Part shown: piece by piece, positions 44,564-53,401 of the stretch
Position numbering within the stretch: the first letter of the stretch is position 1
Layout: the number at the start of each line of letters is the position of its first letter
Position numbers and translations under genes: made by a program
From: Sulfitobacter sp. HNIBRBA3233
Lineage (GTDB): Bacteria; Pseudomonadota; Alphaproteobacteria; Rhodobacterales; Rhodobacteraceae
Length of the DNA stretch: 64,000 bases
Assembly: GCF_040149665.1 (NCBI RefSeq)
Contig: NZ_JBEFLP010000001.1
Coordinates: forward strand, 496,001 to 560,000
Direction of reading: 5' to 3'
Notes under the pieces: generated by a model
Told to the model about the DNA's origin: nothing
Seen by the model: only the letters and a program-made list of their open reading frames with translations
The model's database searches: none

Positions 44564-45682
44564 TCAGAATATGGCGCGGGCGACGCGGATCAGTTGCAGC
44601 AACTCGTAGGCGTCACTGTCCAGCTGCACCACCTGGCCGTTCACGACCGCGTAGTTGTTGCCGTCCTGCAGTGGCGGCAGGCCGTAGCGGTTGACCAACT
44701 GTGGCTGTGTCAGCGCCAGCGTCGGGGAAATGCTGGATCCGTTGGCGATATTCGGAACACCGGCAAGCGAATTGATAAGCTGAAGCCCTGCGTAATCCTC
44801 ATCGCTCAGCAGCACCGGCAGCCCGTCGATCAGGCCGTAGCGCTGGCCGCTCGGGGCAGGGTCCAGACCGTAGAGCCCGGCGATATAGTCTGAGCCCAGA
44901 CGCCAGTCGGCATCGGGATAGCTGTCGTAGCGACGCAGGATATCGTCGCGCCGCTCGCGGTAGACGCGGTCGTAATAGGCGTCATCACCCGAGACCCATT
45001 CGTCATATCCGACGCCCTTTTTCGCAAGGCCCGGAGGCACGCAAGGCGGCGATTTCTTGGCCAGTCCGGGCGGGCAGTTGCGATAGGCAACCAGCTCGTC
45101 CTCGCGCAGATCGTTCAGATCGACGGAAGATCCCAGCAGCAAAAGCGGTGCGGCGGTGGAGACGATGCGGCGCAGGTCACGCTCTTCGCCGTCCCACGCC
45201 AGCCCGTCGTAGCGGCGGCGTTCGTCGCTGTAGCGGTAGCGCCCGTCATCGCCGCGCAGGACTTCGAAATCTCCGCGCTTTCCGGGGCGGTCAACGGGGG
45301 CCAGATCGCGGGCGATTTTCTGTTTACCCTGACCGTTGCCGTTGTTGCCGTTGCCGTTTGCCTTGGCGGCTTTCTGCGGTTTTCCGGCGTTGCCGTTATT
45401 CGCGGTCTTTGCCTTCGGGCCCTTGTCGCCGGAGTTGCCCGGCGCTTTGGCCTTGCCGCCGCCGTTGCCCTTGTCCGGCTTGCCCTGCGGCCGCTTGTTG
45501 TTACCGTTGCCATTCCCTTTTCCGCTGTTGCCCTGCACCAGATAGATGCCGGTGTCCGCCTGCGGTGCTGTCAGCGCCTGAGGGGAAACCACAGAAGGGG
45601 CCGCGATACCGTTGGTGGCGGCAAAGGATGGGGTGACGAAAAATGCGGCGCAGGCTGCGCCGACGAAAAGTGATCTTCGCAT
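44564..45682 (-). CDS. Secreted Asn/Gly/Lys-rich protein of unknown function
   Basis: 372 residues. A signal peptide (RRSLFVGAACAAFFVTPSFA) is followed by a low-complexity stretch, about residues 50-125, built of Gly, Asn, Lys and Pro (GNGNGNNKRP, KANGNGNNGNGQGKQK). A folded C-terminal half follows with two PPGLAKK copies (NCPPGLAKKSPPCVPPGLAKKG), then repeats around LIDGLPVLLSDEDYAGLQLI and VVNGQVVQLDSDAYELLQLI. The PPGLAKK and hydrophobic LL-D-D-Y patterns recall RcnB-like periplasmic proteins, but I cannot assign it. The ATG at 45682 has GGAGATC upstream. Confidence 0.75.
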   Translation of the reverse strand: MRRSLFVGAACAAFFVTPSFAATNGIAAPSVVSPQALTAPQADTGIYLVQGNSGKGNGNGNNKRPQGKPDKGNGGGKAKAPGNSGDKGPKAKTANNGNAGKPQKAAKANGNGNNGNGQGKQKIARDLAPVDRPGKRGDFEVLRGDDGRYRYSDERRRYDGLAWDGEERDLRRIVSTAAPLLLLGSSVDLNDLREDELVAYRNCPPGLAKKSPPCVPPGLAKKGVGYDEWVSGDDAYYDRVYRERRDDILRRYDSYPDADWRLGSDYIAGLYGLDPAPSGQRYGLIDGLPVLLSDEDYAGLQLINSLAGVPNIANGSSISPTLALTQPQLVNRYGLPPLQDGNNYAVVNGQVVQLDSDAYELLQLIRVARAIF

Positions 45683-45865
45683 GTCAGATCTCCATTTGCG
45701 AACGCCACGCGAAATACGCGGCGTGATTGGCCGTCGCGACATTTGGGGAAGGTGCGCGCCGCTAGGCTGCGTACCAATGTCGGTTCTCTGACAAACGTTT
45801 AGGGAGGATCGGCGGTTCCGCTTGCGTTGCGCGGGGCACGCAGGAAACCGCCGAAGCCCGGTTGC

Positions 45866-46744
45866 TCAGCTCTCGCGGCCACGCGCCGCAAGCCGCGGCA
45901 GCATGGCCGAGAAGTCCTTGCCGCGGCCATCCTCGTTCTCGACGAATTGCGCGTAGAGCGCGCGGGCCAGCGCGCCCATCGGCGTGTCCACATCCGCCGC
46001 TTCCGCCGCCTGCTGGCTGAGACCCAGATCCTTCAGCATCAGTTCTGCGGCGAAACCGGGTTTGTACTCGTTGTCGGCGGGCGATTGCGGCCCGACACCG
46101 GGGGCAGGGCAATAGGCATTCATCGACCACGAATAGCCCGACGAGGTGCTGACCACATCGAACATCTTCTGACGGTCCAGACCCAGTTTGTCGGCCAGCG
46201 CGAAAGCCTCGCATGTTCCGATCATCGTGATGCCAAGGATCATGTTGTTGCAGATTTTCGCCGCCTGTCCGGCCCCGGCATCGCCACAGTGGACAGATTT
46301 CTGACCCATGATCTCGAACAGGGGGGCGGCACGGGCGAATGCCTCTGCGCTGCCGCCCGCCATGAAGGTCAGCGTGCCGGCGGCGGCTCCGCCGATCCCG
46401 CCCGAAACGGGCGCATCGACAAATCCGACGTCGCGTGCGGCTGCATCTTCGGCCACCGCGCGCGCGCTTTCGACATCGACAGTCGAACAGTCCACCAGCG
46501 TTGCACCCTTGGCCATTTCCGGCAGGACCTCGGCGGCGACGCTGCGCAGGATCGCGCCGTTCGGCAGCATGGTGATCACGAAATCCATACCGCGCGCCGC
46601 GTCCTGGGCGGTGGCGGCCACGCCGACGCCTTCTGCGCCGGTGCCGGCGGTGTCAAATCCCGTCACCTCGTGCCCTGCGGCGGCAAGGTTGCGTGCCATG
46701 GGCGCGCCCATGTTTCCCAGCCCGATAAATCCGATCTTCGCCAT
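45866..46744 (-). CDS. mmsB: 3-hydroxyisobutyrate dehydrogenase
   Basis: 292 residues. It oxidises 3-hydroxyisobutyrate to methylmalonate semialdehyde with NAD in valine breakdown. Seen: GxGxxG motif in IGFIGLGNMGAPMARNL (residues 4-20), DAPVSGGIGGAAAGTLTFM substrate motif and the catalytic Lys163 in GAGQAAKICNNM. It is the last gene of the cluster and starts 15 nt after the hydrolase gene. Confidence 0.94.
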   Translation of the reverse strand: MAKIGFIGLGNMGAPMARNLAAAGHEVTGFDTAGTGAEGVGVAATAQDAARGMDFVITMLPNGAILRSVAAEVLPEMAKGATLVDCSTVDVESARAVAEDAAARDVGFVDAPVSGGIGGAAAGTLTFMAGGSAEAFARAAPLFEIMGQKSVHCGDAGAGQAAKICNNMILGITMIGTCEAFALADKLGLDRQKMFDVVSTSSGYSWSMNAYCPAPGVGPQSPADNEYKPGFAAELMLKDLGLSQQAAEAADVDTPMGALARALYAQFVENEDGRGKDFSAMLPRLAARGRES

Positions 46745-46759
46745 TTCAGTCTCCTCCCA

Positions 46760-47791
46760 TCAAAGTTTCAGCGCATCCGCGCCAAGGGGTTGCAGCATTC
46801 GCGATACCGCCACCGCCGGTACATCCTTGCCCGCGTGTTGCCACTGCGGATTGCGGTCCTTTTCGATGATCGCGGCGCGGATTCCTTCCAGAAAATCGCC
46901 ATGCTCCATCGCGCGGTAGGTGAACCGGTATTCGAGGTCGAGGGCCTTTTCCATGCTCAGCGACGGGCCGCGCAGGCGGTGCAGGATCTCGACGGTGCAG
47001 GCCATCGACAGGGGCGAATTGCGCCCCATCGCCTTGAGCGTGTCGAGCGCGAAATCGCTGTCGTCGTTGCGCAGCGTGCGCAGGATATCCTCCAGCGCCT
47101 CACCGGCGAAGGCATCGTCGATCTGCGGTTGCAGGGCCTCCAGCGTGCCGCCTGCGGGTGCGGTGGCGCGCGCGGTGATCGCGTCGGCATCGCCCGACGC
47201 CTCCAGCGAAGCGATCAGATCCGGCCAGGCCTCTTCGGGGATGTAGTGATCGGCAAAACCCGCGAAAATCGCGTCCGCCGCGTTCATCCGCGCGGCGGTC
47301 GTGCCCAGATATTCACCCAGCCGTCCCGGCGCGAGCGCCAGCATCAGCGTGCCGCCCACATCCGGAACCAGCCCGATGCCGCATTCGGGCATGGCGATCT
47401 GGCTGGTATCGCCGACCACCCGGTGCGATCCGTGACAGCCGATGCCCACGCCACCGCCCATGGTAAAACCCTGAAGGAAACTGGCGACCGGCTTGGGGTA
47501 GGCGAAGATCTTGTTGTTGAGCCTGTATTCATCCGCCCAGAACCGCTGCCCGTAGGCGAAATCGCCCTTGGTGCCGGTGTCATACAATTCGGCGATATCG
47601 CCGCCCGCGCAAAAGGCGCGATCGCCCGCCGCGTCGATGACCACGACCGCCACGGCATCGTCGGTGCGCCAGTCATCCAGCGCCGCCTCGATGGCAAGGC
47701 ACATCTCGTAGCTCATGGCATTCAGCGCCTTGGGCCGGTTCAGCGTGATCCGGCCCGCGCGCCCGGTGATGCGGATGTCGATATCGCTCAT
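46760..47791 (-). CDS. 3-hydroxyisobutyryl-CoA hydrolase (enoyl-CoA hydratase fold)
   Basis: 343 residues, longer than a plain enoyl-CoA hydratase and of hydrolase length. Crotonase-fold blocks: ITLNRPKALNAMSYEM, DRAFCAGGDIAELYD, GFTMGGGVGIGCHGSHRVVGD and AMPECGIGLVPDVGGTL. It releases CoA from 3-hydroxyisobutyryl-CoA. Its position between the acyl-CoA dehydrogenase (9 nt away) and mmsB supports the valine pathway call. Confidence 0.92.
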   Translation of the reverse strand: MSDIDIRITGRAGRITLNRPKALNAMSYEMCLAIEAALDDWRTDDAVAVVVIDAAGDRAFCAGGDIAELYDTGTKGDFAYGQRFWADEYRLNNKIFAYPKPVASFLQGFTMGGGVGIGCHGSHRVVGDTSQIAMPECGIGLVPDVGGTLMLALAPGRLGEYLGTTAARMNAADAIFAGFADHYIPEEAWPDLIASLEASGDADAITARATAPAGGTLEALQPQIDDAFAGEALEDILRTLRNDDSDFALDTLKAMGRNSPLSMACTVEILHRLRGPSLSMEKALDLEYRFTYRAMEHGDFLEGIRAAIIEKDRNPQWQHAGKDVPAVAVSRMLQPLGADALKL

Positions 47792-47800
47792 CTGAGCCTC

Positions 47801-48943
47801 TCAGCGGTTTTTCAGCATGTCGCGCGCGACGATGACGCGCATGATCTCGTTGGTGCCTTCAAGGATCTGGTGGACCCGCAGGTCGCGCACCAGCTTCTCG
47901 ATGCCGTAGTCGGCCAGATAGCCGTAACCGCCGTGCAATTGCAGGCATTGATCGACGATCCGCGATCCGGCCTCGGTGACGAATTTCTTGGCCATGGCGC
48001 AGAATTTGGTCGCATCCGGCGCCCCGGTATCAAGCTTCCACGCCGCCTGCCGCAGGAAGGTCCGCGCCGCCTGAAGCTCGATCTCCATATCCGCCAGCCG
48101 GAACTGCAAGCCCTGGAACTGGTCGATGGGCTGGCCGAAGGCCTTGCGTTCGCCCATGTAGTCCAGCGTGTTGTTCAGCGCGATCTGCGCCGCCCCGAGC
48201 GAGCATGCCGCGATGTTCAGACGCCCCCCGTCGAGGCCCATCATCGCGTATTTGAAACCCTTGCCCTCTTCCCCGACAAGATTTTCGGCAGGCACTTTGC
48301 ATTTGTCGAATTGCACCTGCGCGGTCGGCTGGCTGCGCCAGCCCATCTTGTCTTCGAGCCCGCCGAAGGACAGCCCCGCGCTCCCGTCCTCCACATAGAC
48401 GGTGGAGACACCGGCGGCGCCGTCGTCGGAAGTGCGCACCATGCAGACATAGGCGTCCGAATATCCGCCCCCCGAAATGAACGCCTTGGTCCCGGTCAGC
48501 TCATAGCCTTCGTTGGTCCGCTCCGCGCGCGTCTTCAGCGCGGCGGCATCCGATCCCGACCCCGGTTCGGTCAGGCAATAGCTCAGCACCGTGTTCATGC
48601 TCAGCACATCGTCCATGATCCGCGCCTTCAGATCGTCGCCCGCGAAACTGTCGAGCATCTTTGCGCACATGTTGTGGATCGACAGGAAGGCCGCGACCGA
48701 CGGGCAGGCCATGGACAGCGCCTCGAAGACCAGCGTGGCGTCCATCCGGCTCAGCCCCGAACCACCGGCCTCTTCTGAGACGTAGAGCCCGCCGAAACCG
48801 AGCTCCGCAATTCTCGGCCACAGCTCTTTCGGGATCGTGCCATCCTTTTCCCACGCCTGCGCGTGGGGGGCGATATGGTCCTGCCCGAAGGCGTAGGCCA
48901 TGTCGAAAATGGCGGTCTGTTCCTCGCTCAGTGCGAAATCCAT
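47801..48943 (-). CDS. Acyl-CoA dehydrogenase, probably isobutyryl-CoA specific
   Basis: 380 residues. FAD-dependent dehydrogenase with CLTEPGSGSDAAALKTRAE (substrate/FAD loop), FISGGGYSDAYVCMVRT, RLNIAACSLGAAQIALNNTLDYM, and the terminal LEGTNEIMRVIVARDMLKNR. Specificity for isobutyryl-CoA is inferred from the adjacent hydrolase, mmsB and mmsA. GGAGGATACC fixes the ATG at 48943; the longer frame is leader. A palindromic operator lies 20-36 nt upstream. Confidence 0.92.
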   Translation of the reverse strand: MDFALSEEQTAIFDMAYAFGQDHIAPHAQAWEKDGTIPKELWPRIAELGFGGLYVSEEAGGSGLSRMDATLVFEALSMACPSVAAFLSIHNMCAKMLDSFAGDDLKARIMDDVLSMNTVLSYCLTEPGSGSDAAALKTRAERTNEGYELTGTKAFISGGGYSDAYVCMVRTSDDGAAGVSTVYVEDGSAGLSFGGLEDKMGWRSQPTAQVQFDKCKVPAENLVGEEGKGFKYAMMGLDGGRLNIAACSLGAAQIALNNTLDYMGERKAFGQPIDQFQGLQFRLADMEIELQAARTFLRQAAWKLDTGAPDATKFCAMAKKFVTEAGSRIVDQCLQLHGGYGYLADYGIEKLVRDLRVHQILEGTNEIMRVIVARDMLKNR

Positions 48944-48963
48944 GGTATCCTCCCGGTGGATTA

Positions 48964-49005
48964 TTGAACGTACGTTAAATTCCAATCTTTGCCGACGTAT
49001 TGCAA
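48964..49005 (-). promoter_or_regulatory. Operator/promoter region of the isobutyryl-CoA dehydrogenase operon
   Basis: On the - strand a -35-like TTGCAA (49000-49005) precedes TTTAACGTACGTTCAA (48964-48979), whose core AACGTACGTT is a perfect palindrome. It lies over the expected transcription start. The form is like operators described for MerR/TetR-type regulators of branched-chain amino acid catabolism; the regulator is not in the window. Confidence 0.45.
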
Positions 49006-49025
49006 GGCCGGATTGGCTCACCCGG

Positions 49026-50135
49026 TCAAAGCCCGTCGTGGAACTCCTCGATCAGGTGGCGCACCACGGCCTCGCCGCCGGCCCCTTCGGGGGCTGCGCT
49101 GAACACCGCGCGCTGGCGGGTGGCGCTGGTGCCCTCCCGTGCAAGATCGCGCAGCCGTGCAACATCATCGAGCGCCCCCAGCGCCTCGGCGTCCTCGGCC
49201 AGCAGGCTGATCAGCTCGTCCAGCAACTCCTCCACCGGACGGATGCGCCTCTCGCCGAAATCGATCAGCCCCTCGGCTACGCCGTAGCGCTGCGCGCGCC
49301 AGCGGTTCTCGGCGATCAGGAAGCGGTCGTATTCGCGCCAGCGCAGGTTGCTGCCGTGCAGCCGCAAGAGCATCCGCACGAGCGATTGCACCAGCCCGGC
49401 CAGCGCGACACTGTCCTCCAGCCTCGGCTGTACGTCGCAGATGCGCGTCTCGAGCGTCGGATACTGGTCCGAGGGCCGCAGATCCCACCAGATTTTCGAC
49501 GTATCCTCAATCACGCCAAGGTCGATCAGCGTGCCGGCGGTGCGCTGGTACTGGTCCCAGCTGTCAAAGGCCGGCGGAAGGCCGGTGCGCGGCATATTGT
49601 CGAAAACCGACAGCCGGTAGGAGGCAAGGCCCGTGTCCCGCCCGCTCCAGAACGGCGAGGAGGTCGACAAGGCCAACAGATGCGGCAGGAAATAGCTCAA
49701 CTGGGGCATCAGATCGATGCGCATCGCTTCGGCATCGACACCGGCGTGCACATGCATGCCGCAAATCAGCATCCGGCGCGCCACGCTTTCCAATTCCCGC
49801 TCCAGCGTATCGTAGCGGTCCTTTTCGGTGAACGCCTGATCGCGCCAGTCCGAAAACGGATGGCAGGACACGGCGATCGGGGCAAGGTTATGCGCCGCCG
49901 AATGCCGGCTGATCGCCGCCCGCAGCCTTTTCAGCTCCTCGCGGGCGTCCGCCGTGGTCGTGCAGACCTTGGTGCCGATCTCGATCTGGCATTGCAGGAA
50001 TTCCGGCGCGACCTGATCTTGCAGCTCGGCCCGGCAGGCTTGCATGAAGGCGTCGGGCGCGGGCGCCAGCGCAAGACTGTCACGATCGACGAGCAGGTAT
50101 TCTTCCTCGATCCCGATGGTAAAGTCCTGCTGCAT
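49026..50135 (-). CDS. Carboxylate-amine ligase, YbdK/GCS2 family
   Basis: 369 residues, glutamate-cysteine ligase 2 family. Blocks: [66 protein letters not shown] and [17 protein letters not shown]. It probably joins an amine to a carboxylate with ATP; E. coli YbdK has weak gamma-glutamylcysteine ligase activity. It sits between mmsA and the acyl-CoA dehydrogenase, with its own spacer on both sides, so the functional link is unclear. Confidence 0.9.
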   Translation of the reverse strand: MQQDFTIGIEEEYLLVDRDSLALAPAPDAFMQACRAELQDQVAPEFLQCQIEIGTKVCTTTADAREELKRLRAAISRHSAAHNLAPIAVSCHPFSDWRDQAFTEKDRYDTLERELESVARRMLICGMHVHAGVDAEAMRIDLMPQLSYFLPHLLALSTSSPFWSGRDTGLASYRLSVFDNMPRTGLPPAFDSWDQYQRTAGTLIDLGVIEDTSKIWWDLRPSDQYPTLETRICDVQPRLEDSVALAGLVQSLVRMLLRLHGSNLRWREYDRFLIAENRWRAQRYGVAEGLIDFGERRIRPVEELLDELISLLAEDAEALGALDDVARLRDLAREGTSATRQRAVFSAAPEGAGGEAVVRHLIEEFHDGL

Positions 50136-50234
50136 CTCACCCCATTTCCCACACTGCCTGCATCACCCGCGCCTCCGGTGGCCGGTCGCAAAAGAACCGC
50201 AACACCGCTTCTCCATTTTGCCCTTAAACTCAAT

Positions 50235-50267
50235 CCCGCGGGCGCAACAGGGCGCTGCGCCCGCGGG
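50235..50267 (-). terminator. Strong hairpin after mmsA
   Basis: CCCGCGGGCGCA (50235-50246) pairs perfectly with TGCGCCCGCGGG (50256-50267). On the - strand it lies 24 nt after the mmsA stop. The downstream T content is low, so Rho assistance is possible. Confidence 0.6.
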
Positions 50268-50290
50268 GGGTATGCCTGCTCAGCGCAGGA

Positions 50291-51790
50291 TCATTCCATC
50301 GGCTTGAAGTTGAACTCCCCGCCTTCCTTGATGCCCGACGGCCAGCGAGCGGTCACGGTCTTGGTGCGCGTGTAGAACTTGAACGCATCCGGTCCGTGCT
50401 GGTTCAGGTCGCCGAAGACGGATTTCTTCCAGCCGCCGAAGGTGTGGTAGGCCAGCGGCACCGGGATCGGCACGTTCACACCGATCATGCCCACATTCAC
50501 GCGGTTGGCGAAATCACGCGCGGCATCCCCGTCGCGGGTAAAGATCGCGGTGCCGTTGCCGTATTCGTGATCCATCGCCAGACCCAGCGCTTCCTCGTAG
50601 GATTGCGCGCGCACGCAGGTCAGCACGGGGCCGAAGATCTCGTGCTTGTAGATGTCCATGTCCTTGGTCGCGCGGTCGAACAGATGCGGCCCGACGAAAA
50701 AGCCGTCCTCGTAGCCCTGCAATTTGAAATCGCGCCCGTCTACAACCAGCTCCGCACCCTGATCGATACCGGTTTGCACCAGCCGTTCGATATTTGCCTT
50801 GGCCGCGGCGGTGACCACGGGGCCGTAATCGACGTCATTGCCGCCGGTATAGGGGCCGACCTTCAGCTTCTCGATGCGCGGCACCAGCTTTTCGATCAGC
50901 CGGTCGGCGGTTTCGTCGCCCACGGGAACGGCCACGGAAATCGCCATGCAGCGTTCGCCCGCCGCACCGTAGCCCGCGCCGACCAGCGCGTCGGCGGCCT
51001 GATCCATATCCGCGTCAGGCATGATGATCATGTGGTTCTTGGCCCCGCCGAAGCACTGGACACGTTTGCCCTGCGCACAGCCGGTGCCGTAGATATATTC
51101 CGCGATCGGGGTCGAGCCGACAAAGCCCACGGACTGGATCACATCGTTGTAGAGTATAGCGTCGACCGCTTCCTTGTCGCCGTTGACGACCTGAAGGATG
51201 CCCTTCGGCAGGCCCGCTTCTTCGGCCAGTTCCGCCAGCATCAGCGGCACGGAGGGGTCCCGCTCGGACGGCTTGAGGATGAAGGCGTTGCCGCAGGCAA
51301 TGGCGGGGGCGAACATCCACATGGGGATCATCGCGGGGAAGTTGAACGGTGTGATGCCCGCCGTCACGCCGAGCGGCTGGCGCATCGAATACATGTCGAT
51401 GCCGGGGCCGGCGTTATCGGTGAATTCGCCTTTCAGCAGCTGTGGCGCGCCGATGCAGTATTCGACCACCTCCAGCCCGCGCTGCACGTCGCCCGCGGCA
51501 TCGGGCAGGGTCTTGCCGTGTTCGCGGCTCAGCGCCTCGGCCAGCTTGTCCATGTCGCGGTTCAGCAGATCGACCAGCTTCATCAGGACCCGCGCGCGGC
51601 GCTGCGGGTTGGTCGCGGCCCATGCGGGCTGCGCGGCCTCGGCATAGGCCACGGCCTGCTCCAGCTCTTCCTTCGACGCCAGCGGCACCTTTGCCTGCAC
51701 TTCGCCGGTGGCGGGGTTCATCACGTCGGCAAAGCGGCCGGATGTGCCTTTGACATGGGCGCCGTTGAGGTAGTGGGTCAGCTCTTGCAT
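50291..51790 (-). CDS. mmsA: Methylmalonate-semialdehyde dehydrogenase (CoA-acylating)
   Basis: 499 residues. It converts methylmalonate semialdehyde to propionyl-CoA with NAD and CoA in valine catabolism. ALDH-fold blocks: TPFNFPAMIPMWMFAPAIACGN, LKPSERDPSVP, QSVGFVGSTPIAEYIY and the catalytic Cys281 in GAAGERCMAIS. GGAGGATTCT precedes the ATG at 51790; the much longer upstream frame runs through the divergent LysR gene and is not real. It is likely controlled by that regulator. Confidence 0.96.
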   Translation of the reverse strand: MQELTHYLNGAHVKGTSGRFADVMNPATGEVQAKVPLASKEELEQAVAYAEAAQPAWAATNPQRRARVLMKLVDLLNRDMDKLAEALSREHGKTLPDAAGDVQRGLEVVEYCIGAPQLLKGEFTDNAGPGIDMYSMRQPLGVTAGITPFNFPAMIPMWMFAPAIACGNAFILKPSERDPSVPLMLAELAEEAGLPKGILQVVNGDKEAVDAILYNDVIQSVGFVGSTPIAEYIYGTGCAQGKRVQCFGGAKNHMIIMPDADMDQAADALVGAGYGAAGERCMAISVAVPVGDETADRLIEKLVPRIEKLKVGPYTGGNDVDYGPVVTAAAKANIERLVQTGIDQGAELVVDGRDFKLQGYEDGFFVGPHLFDRATKDMDIYKHEIFGPVLTCVRAQSYEEALGLAMDHEYGNGTAIFTRDGDAARDFANRVNVGMIGVNVPIPVPLAYHTFGGWKKSVFGDLNQHGPDAFKFYTRTKTVTARWPSGIKEGGEFNFKPME

Positions 51791-51863
51791 AGAATCCTCC
51801 ATTTGAGTTTGGCGCAGTGTAGTCTTGCAAAAAAGCGGCGAACAGGGGCAGATAAGCAAAACG

Positions 51864-51883
51864 GCTTTGCGAAAATGCAAAGC
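51864..51883. promoter_or_regulatory. LysR-type operator between mmsA and lysR gene
   Basis: GCTTTGCGAAAATGCAAAGC is a perfect 7-bp inverted repeat around 6 nt and contains the T-N11-A arrangement of LysR boxes. GCAAA-N5-TTTGC overlaps it at 51856-51870. It is placed 45 nt before the LysR ATG and 74 nt from the mmsA start, as expected for a divergent LysR switch. Confidence 0.65.
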
Positions 51884-51927
51884 ATCCGGGCGCGCCAATG
51901 CCCCCGTACAATGCGAAGGGAGACAGG

Positions 51928-52833
51928 ATGCAGAACTGGGATGATTTGCGGCTGTTCCTTGCGGTCGCCCGATCCGAAAGCCTGTCGGGCGCGGGCAAGC
52001 TCTTGCGGCTTGATCCGGCGACACTGGGCCGACGGATGGCCCGGCTGGAGCAGGACATGGAAACCGCGCTGTTTCTGAAATCACCGCAGGGATACGCGCT
52101 GACCGCCGCCGGTGTTGCGCTGCTTGAGCGGGCAGGGGCGGCAGAGCAGGCGATGCTGGGGCTCGACGCCGGCGCAGGGGATGCGACCGAAGGGTTGAGC
52201 GGTCAGGTGCGTGTCGGCGCGCCCGACGGGTGTGCGAATTTCCTTTTGCCGCAGGTCTGCGCCGCGATGGCGCGCGAGCACCCCAACCTCGACATCCAGA
52301 TCGTTGCGCTGCCGCGGGTGTTCAACCTGTCGCGCCGTGAGGCGGATATGGCCATCGGCGTCAGCGCACCGACCGCGGGCAGGCTGGTGGTGCGCCACAT
52401 CACCGGCTACCGGCTGCACCTCGCGGCGAGCGAGGCGTTTCTGGCCCGCGTGGGGCCGATCCAGACGCTTGACGATCTCAAGGCCCATCCGCTGGTGGGC
52501 TATATTCCCGACATGATCTTTGACCGCGAACTCGATTATCTTGCCGATCTCGGGGCCGGGCGCGTTGCCATTGCGTCGAATTCGGTCGCGGTGCAGGCCA
52601 ACATGATCCGGCAGGGGGCCGGTATAGGGGTCGTCCACGACTTCTGCCTGCCGTTCCTGCCGGGTGTGCGGCGCTTGCTGACCCGCGAGGTGCAGCTTGA
52701 CCGCGCCTTCTACCTGATCCGCCACGCGGACGATGCGCGCAACACGCGGCTGGCGCGTTTCGCCGATCTGCTGGCGCAGGGCCTGAAGGCCGAGGTGGCA
52801 AGGCTGGAGGCCGAGGCGGAACGCGATGCTTGA
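51928..52833 (+). CDS. LysR family transcriptional regulator
   Basis: 301 residues. The N-terminal winged helix-turn-helix is MQNWDDLRLFLAVARSESLSGAGKLLRLDPATLGRRMARLEQDM; the effector-binding domain follows from GQVRVGAPDG. It probably controls mmsA, which is divergent across a 137-nt spacer with a LysR-type box. The ATG at 51928 has AAGGGAGACAGG upstream. The effector is not evident; an intermediate of valine or inositol breakdown would fit the context. Confidence 0.93.
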   Translation: MQNWDDLRLFLAVARSESLSGAGKLLRLDPATLGRRMARLEQDMETALFLKSPQGYALTAAGVALLERAGAAEQAMLGLDAGAGDATEGLSGQVRVGAPDGCANFLLPQVCAAMAREHPNLDIQIVALPRVFNLSRREADMAIGVSAPTAGRLVVRHITGYRLHLAASEAFLARVGPIQTLDDLKAHPLVGYIPDMIFDRELDYLADLGAGRVAIASNSVAVQANMIRQGAGIGVVHDFCLPFLPGVRRLLTREVQLDRAFYLIRHADDARNTRLARFADLLAQGLKAEVARLEAEAERDA

Positions 52834-52895
52834 CAGGGCGGCGCTCAACGGATGACGATGAAGAGACCTCAGCATCGCTACCGGGAGGACGACTT

Positions 52896-53330
52896 ATGTT
52901 GGTGTCACAAATTCTCAGCTCGAAAGCCGTGGACGATATCGTCACTGCGCTGCCATCGATCACCATCGAAGAAGCGGCCGGCATGCTGGCCGAGCGGCGG
53001 ATCGGGACGGTCCTGATCTCGCGCGATGGCAAGACAGCGGATGGGATCGTGTCGGAACGCGATATCGTGCGTCAGGTCGGCCAGCGCGGTGCGGGGTGCC
53101 TTTCCGATCCCGTCAGCGACATCATGACCAGAGAGGTTATCACCTGCACCCGCGGAATGCGGGCCGATCAGGTGCTTGAAAAGATGACCGAGGGGCGTTT
53201 TCGCCACATGCCCGTGCTGCACGAGGGATCGCTGATCGGGCTGATCTCGCTCGGGGATGTGGTCAAGGCTCGGCTCATGGAGCTGGCGATGGAGAACGAC
53301 GCCCTCGAAGGCATGATCCGCGGGAACTGA
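52896..53330 (+). CDS. CBS-pair domain protein
   Basis: 144 residues made almost entirely of two CBS domains: VTALPSITIEEAAGMLAERRIGTVLI...DGIVSERDIVRQ and VSDIMTREVITCTRGMRADQVLEKMTEGRFRHMPVL...LIGLISLGDVVKARL. Such proteins bind adenine nucleotides and act as energy sensors; the partner is unknown. GGGAGGA fixes the ATG at 52896. It precedes coaD by 71 nt. Confidence 0.93.
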   Translation: MLVSQILSSKAVDDIVTALPSITIEEAAGMLAERRIGTVLISRDGKTADGIVSERDIVRQVGQRGAGCLSDPVSDIMTREVITCTRGMRADQVLEKMTEGRFRHMPVLHEGSLIGLISLGDVVKARLMELAMENDALEGMIRGN

Positions 53331-53401
53331 CCGCGCTTGCATCTGGGGCGACGGCGTGTTTGCTTGGCGCCCATTACATTGCCTCAGCAAGGAGTGAGCG
53401 C

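Noticed and set aside
45827..48778. 983-residue open frame on the + strand
   Set aside because: Antisense shadow of the mmsB, hydrolase and acyl-CoA dehydrogenase genes, all of which have clear family motifs.
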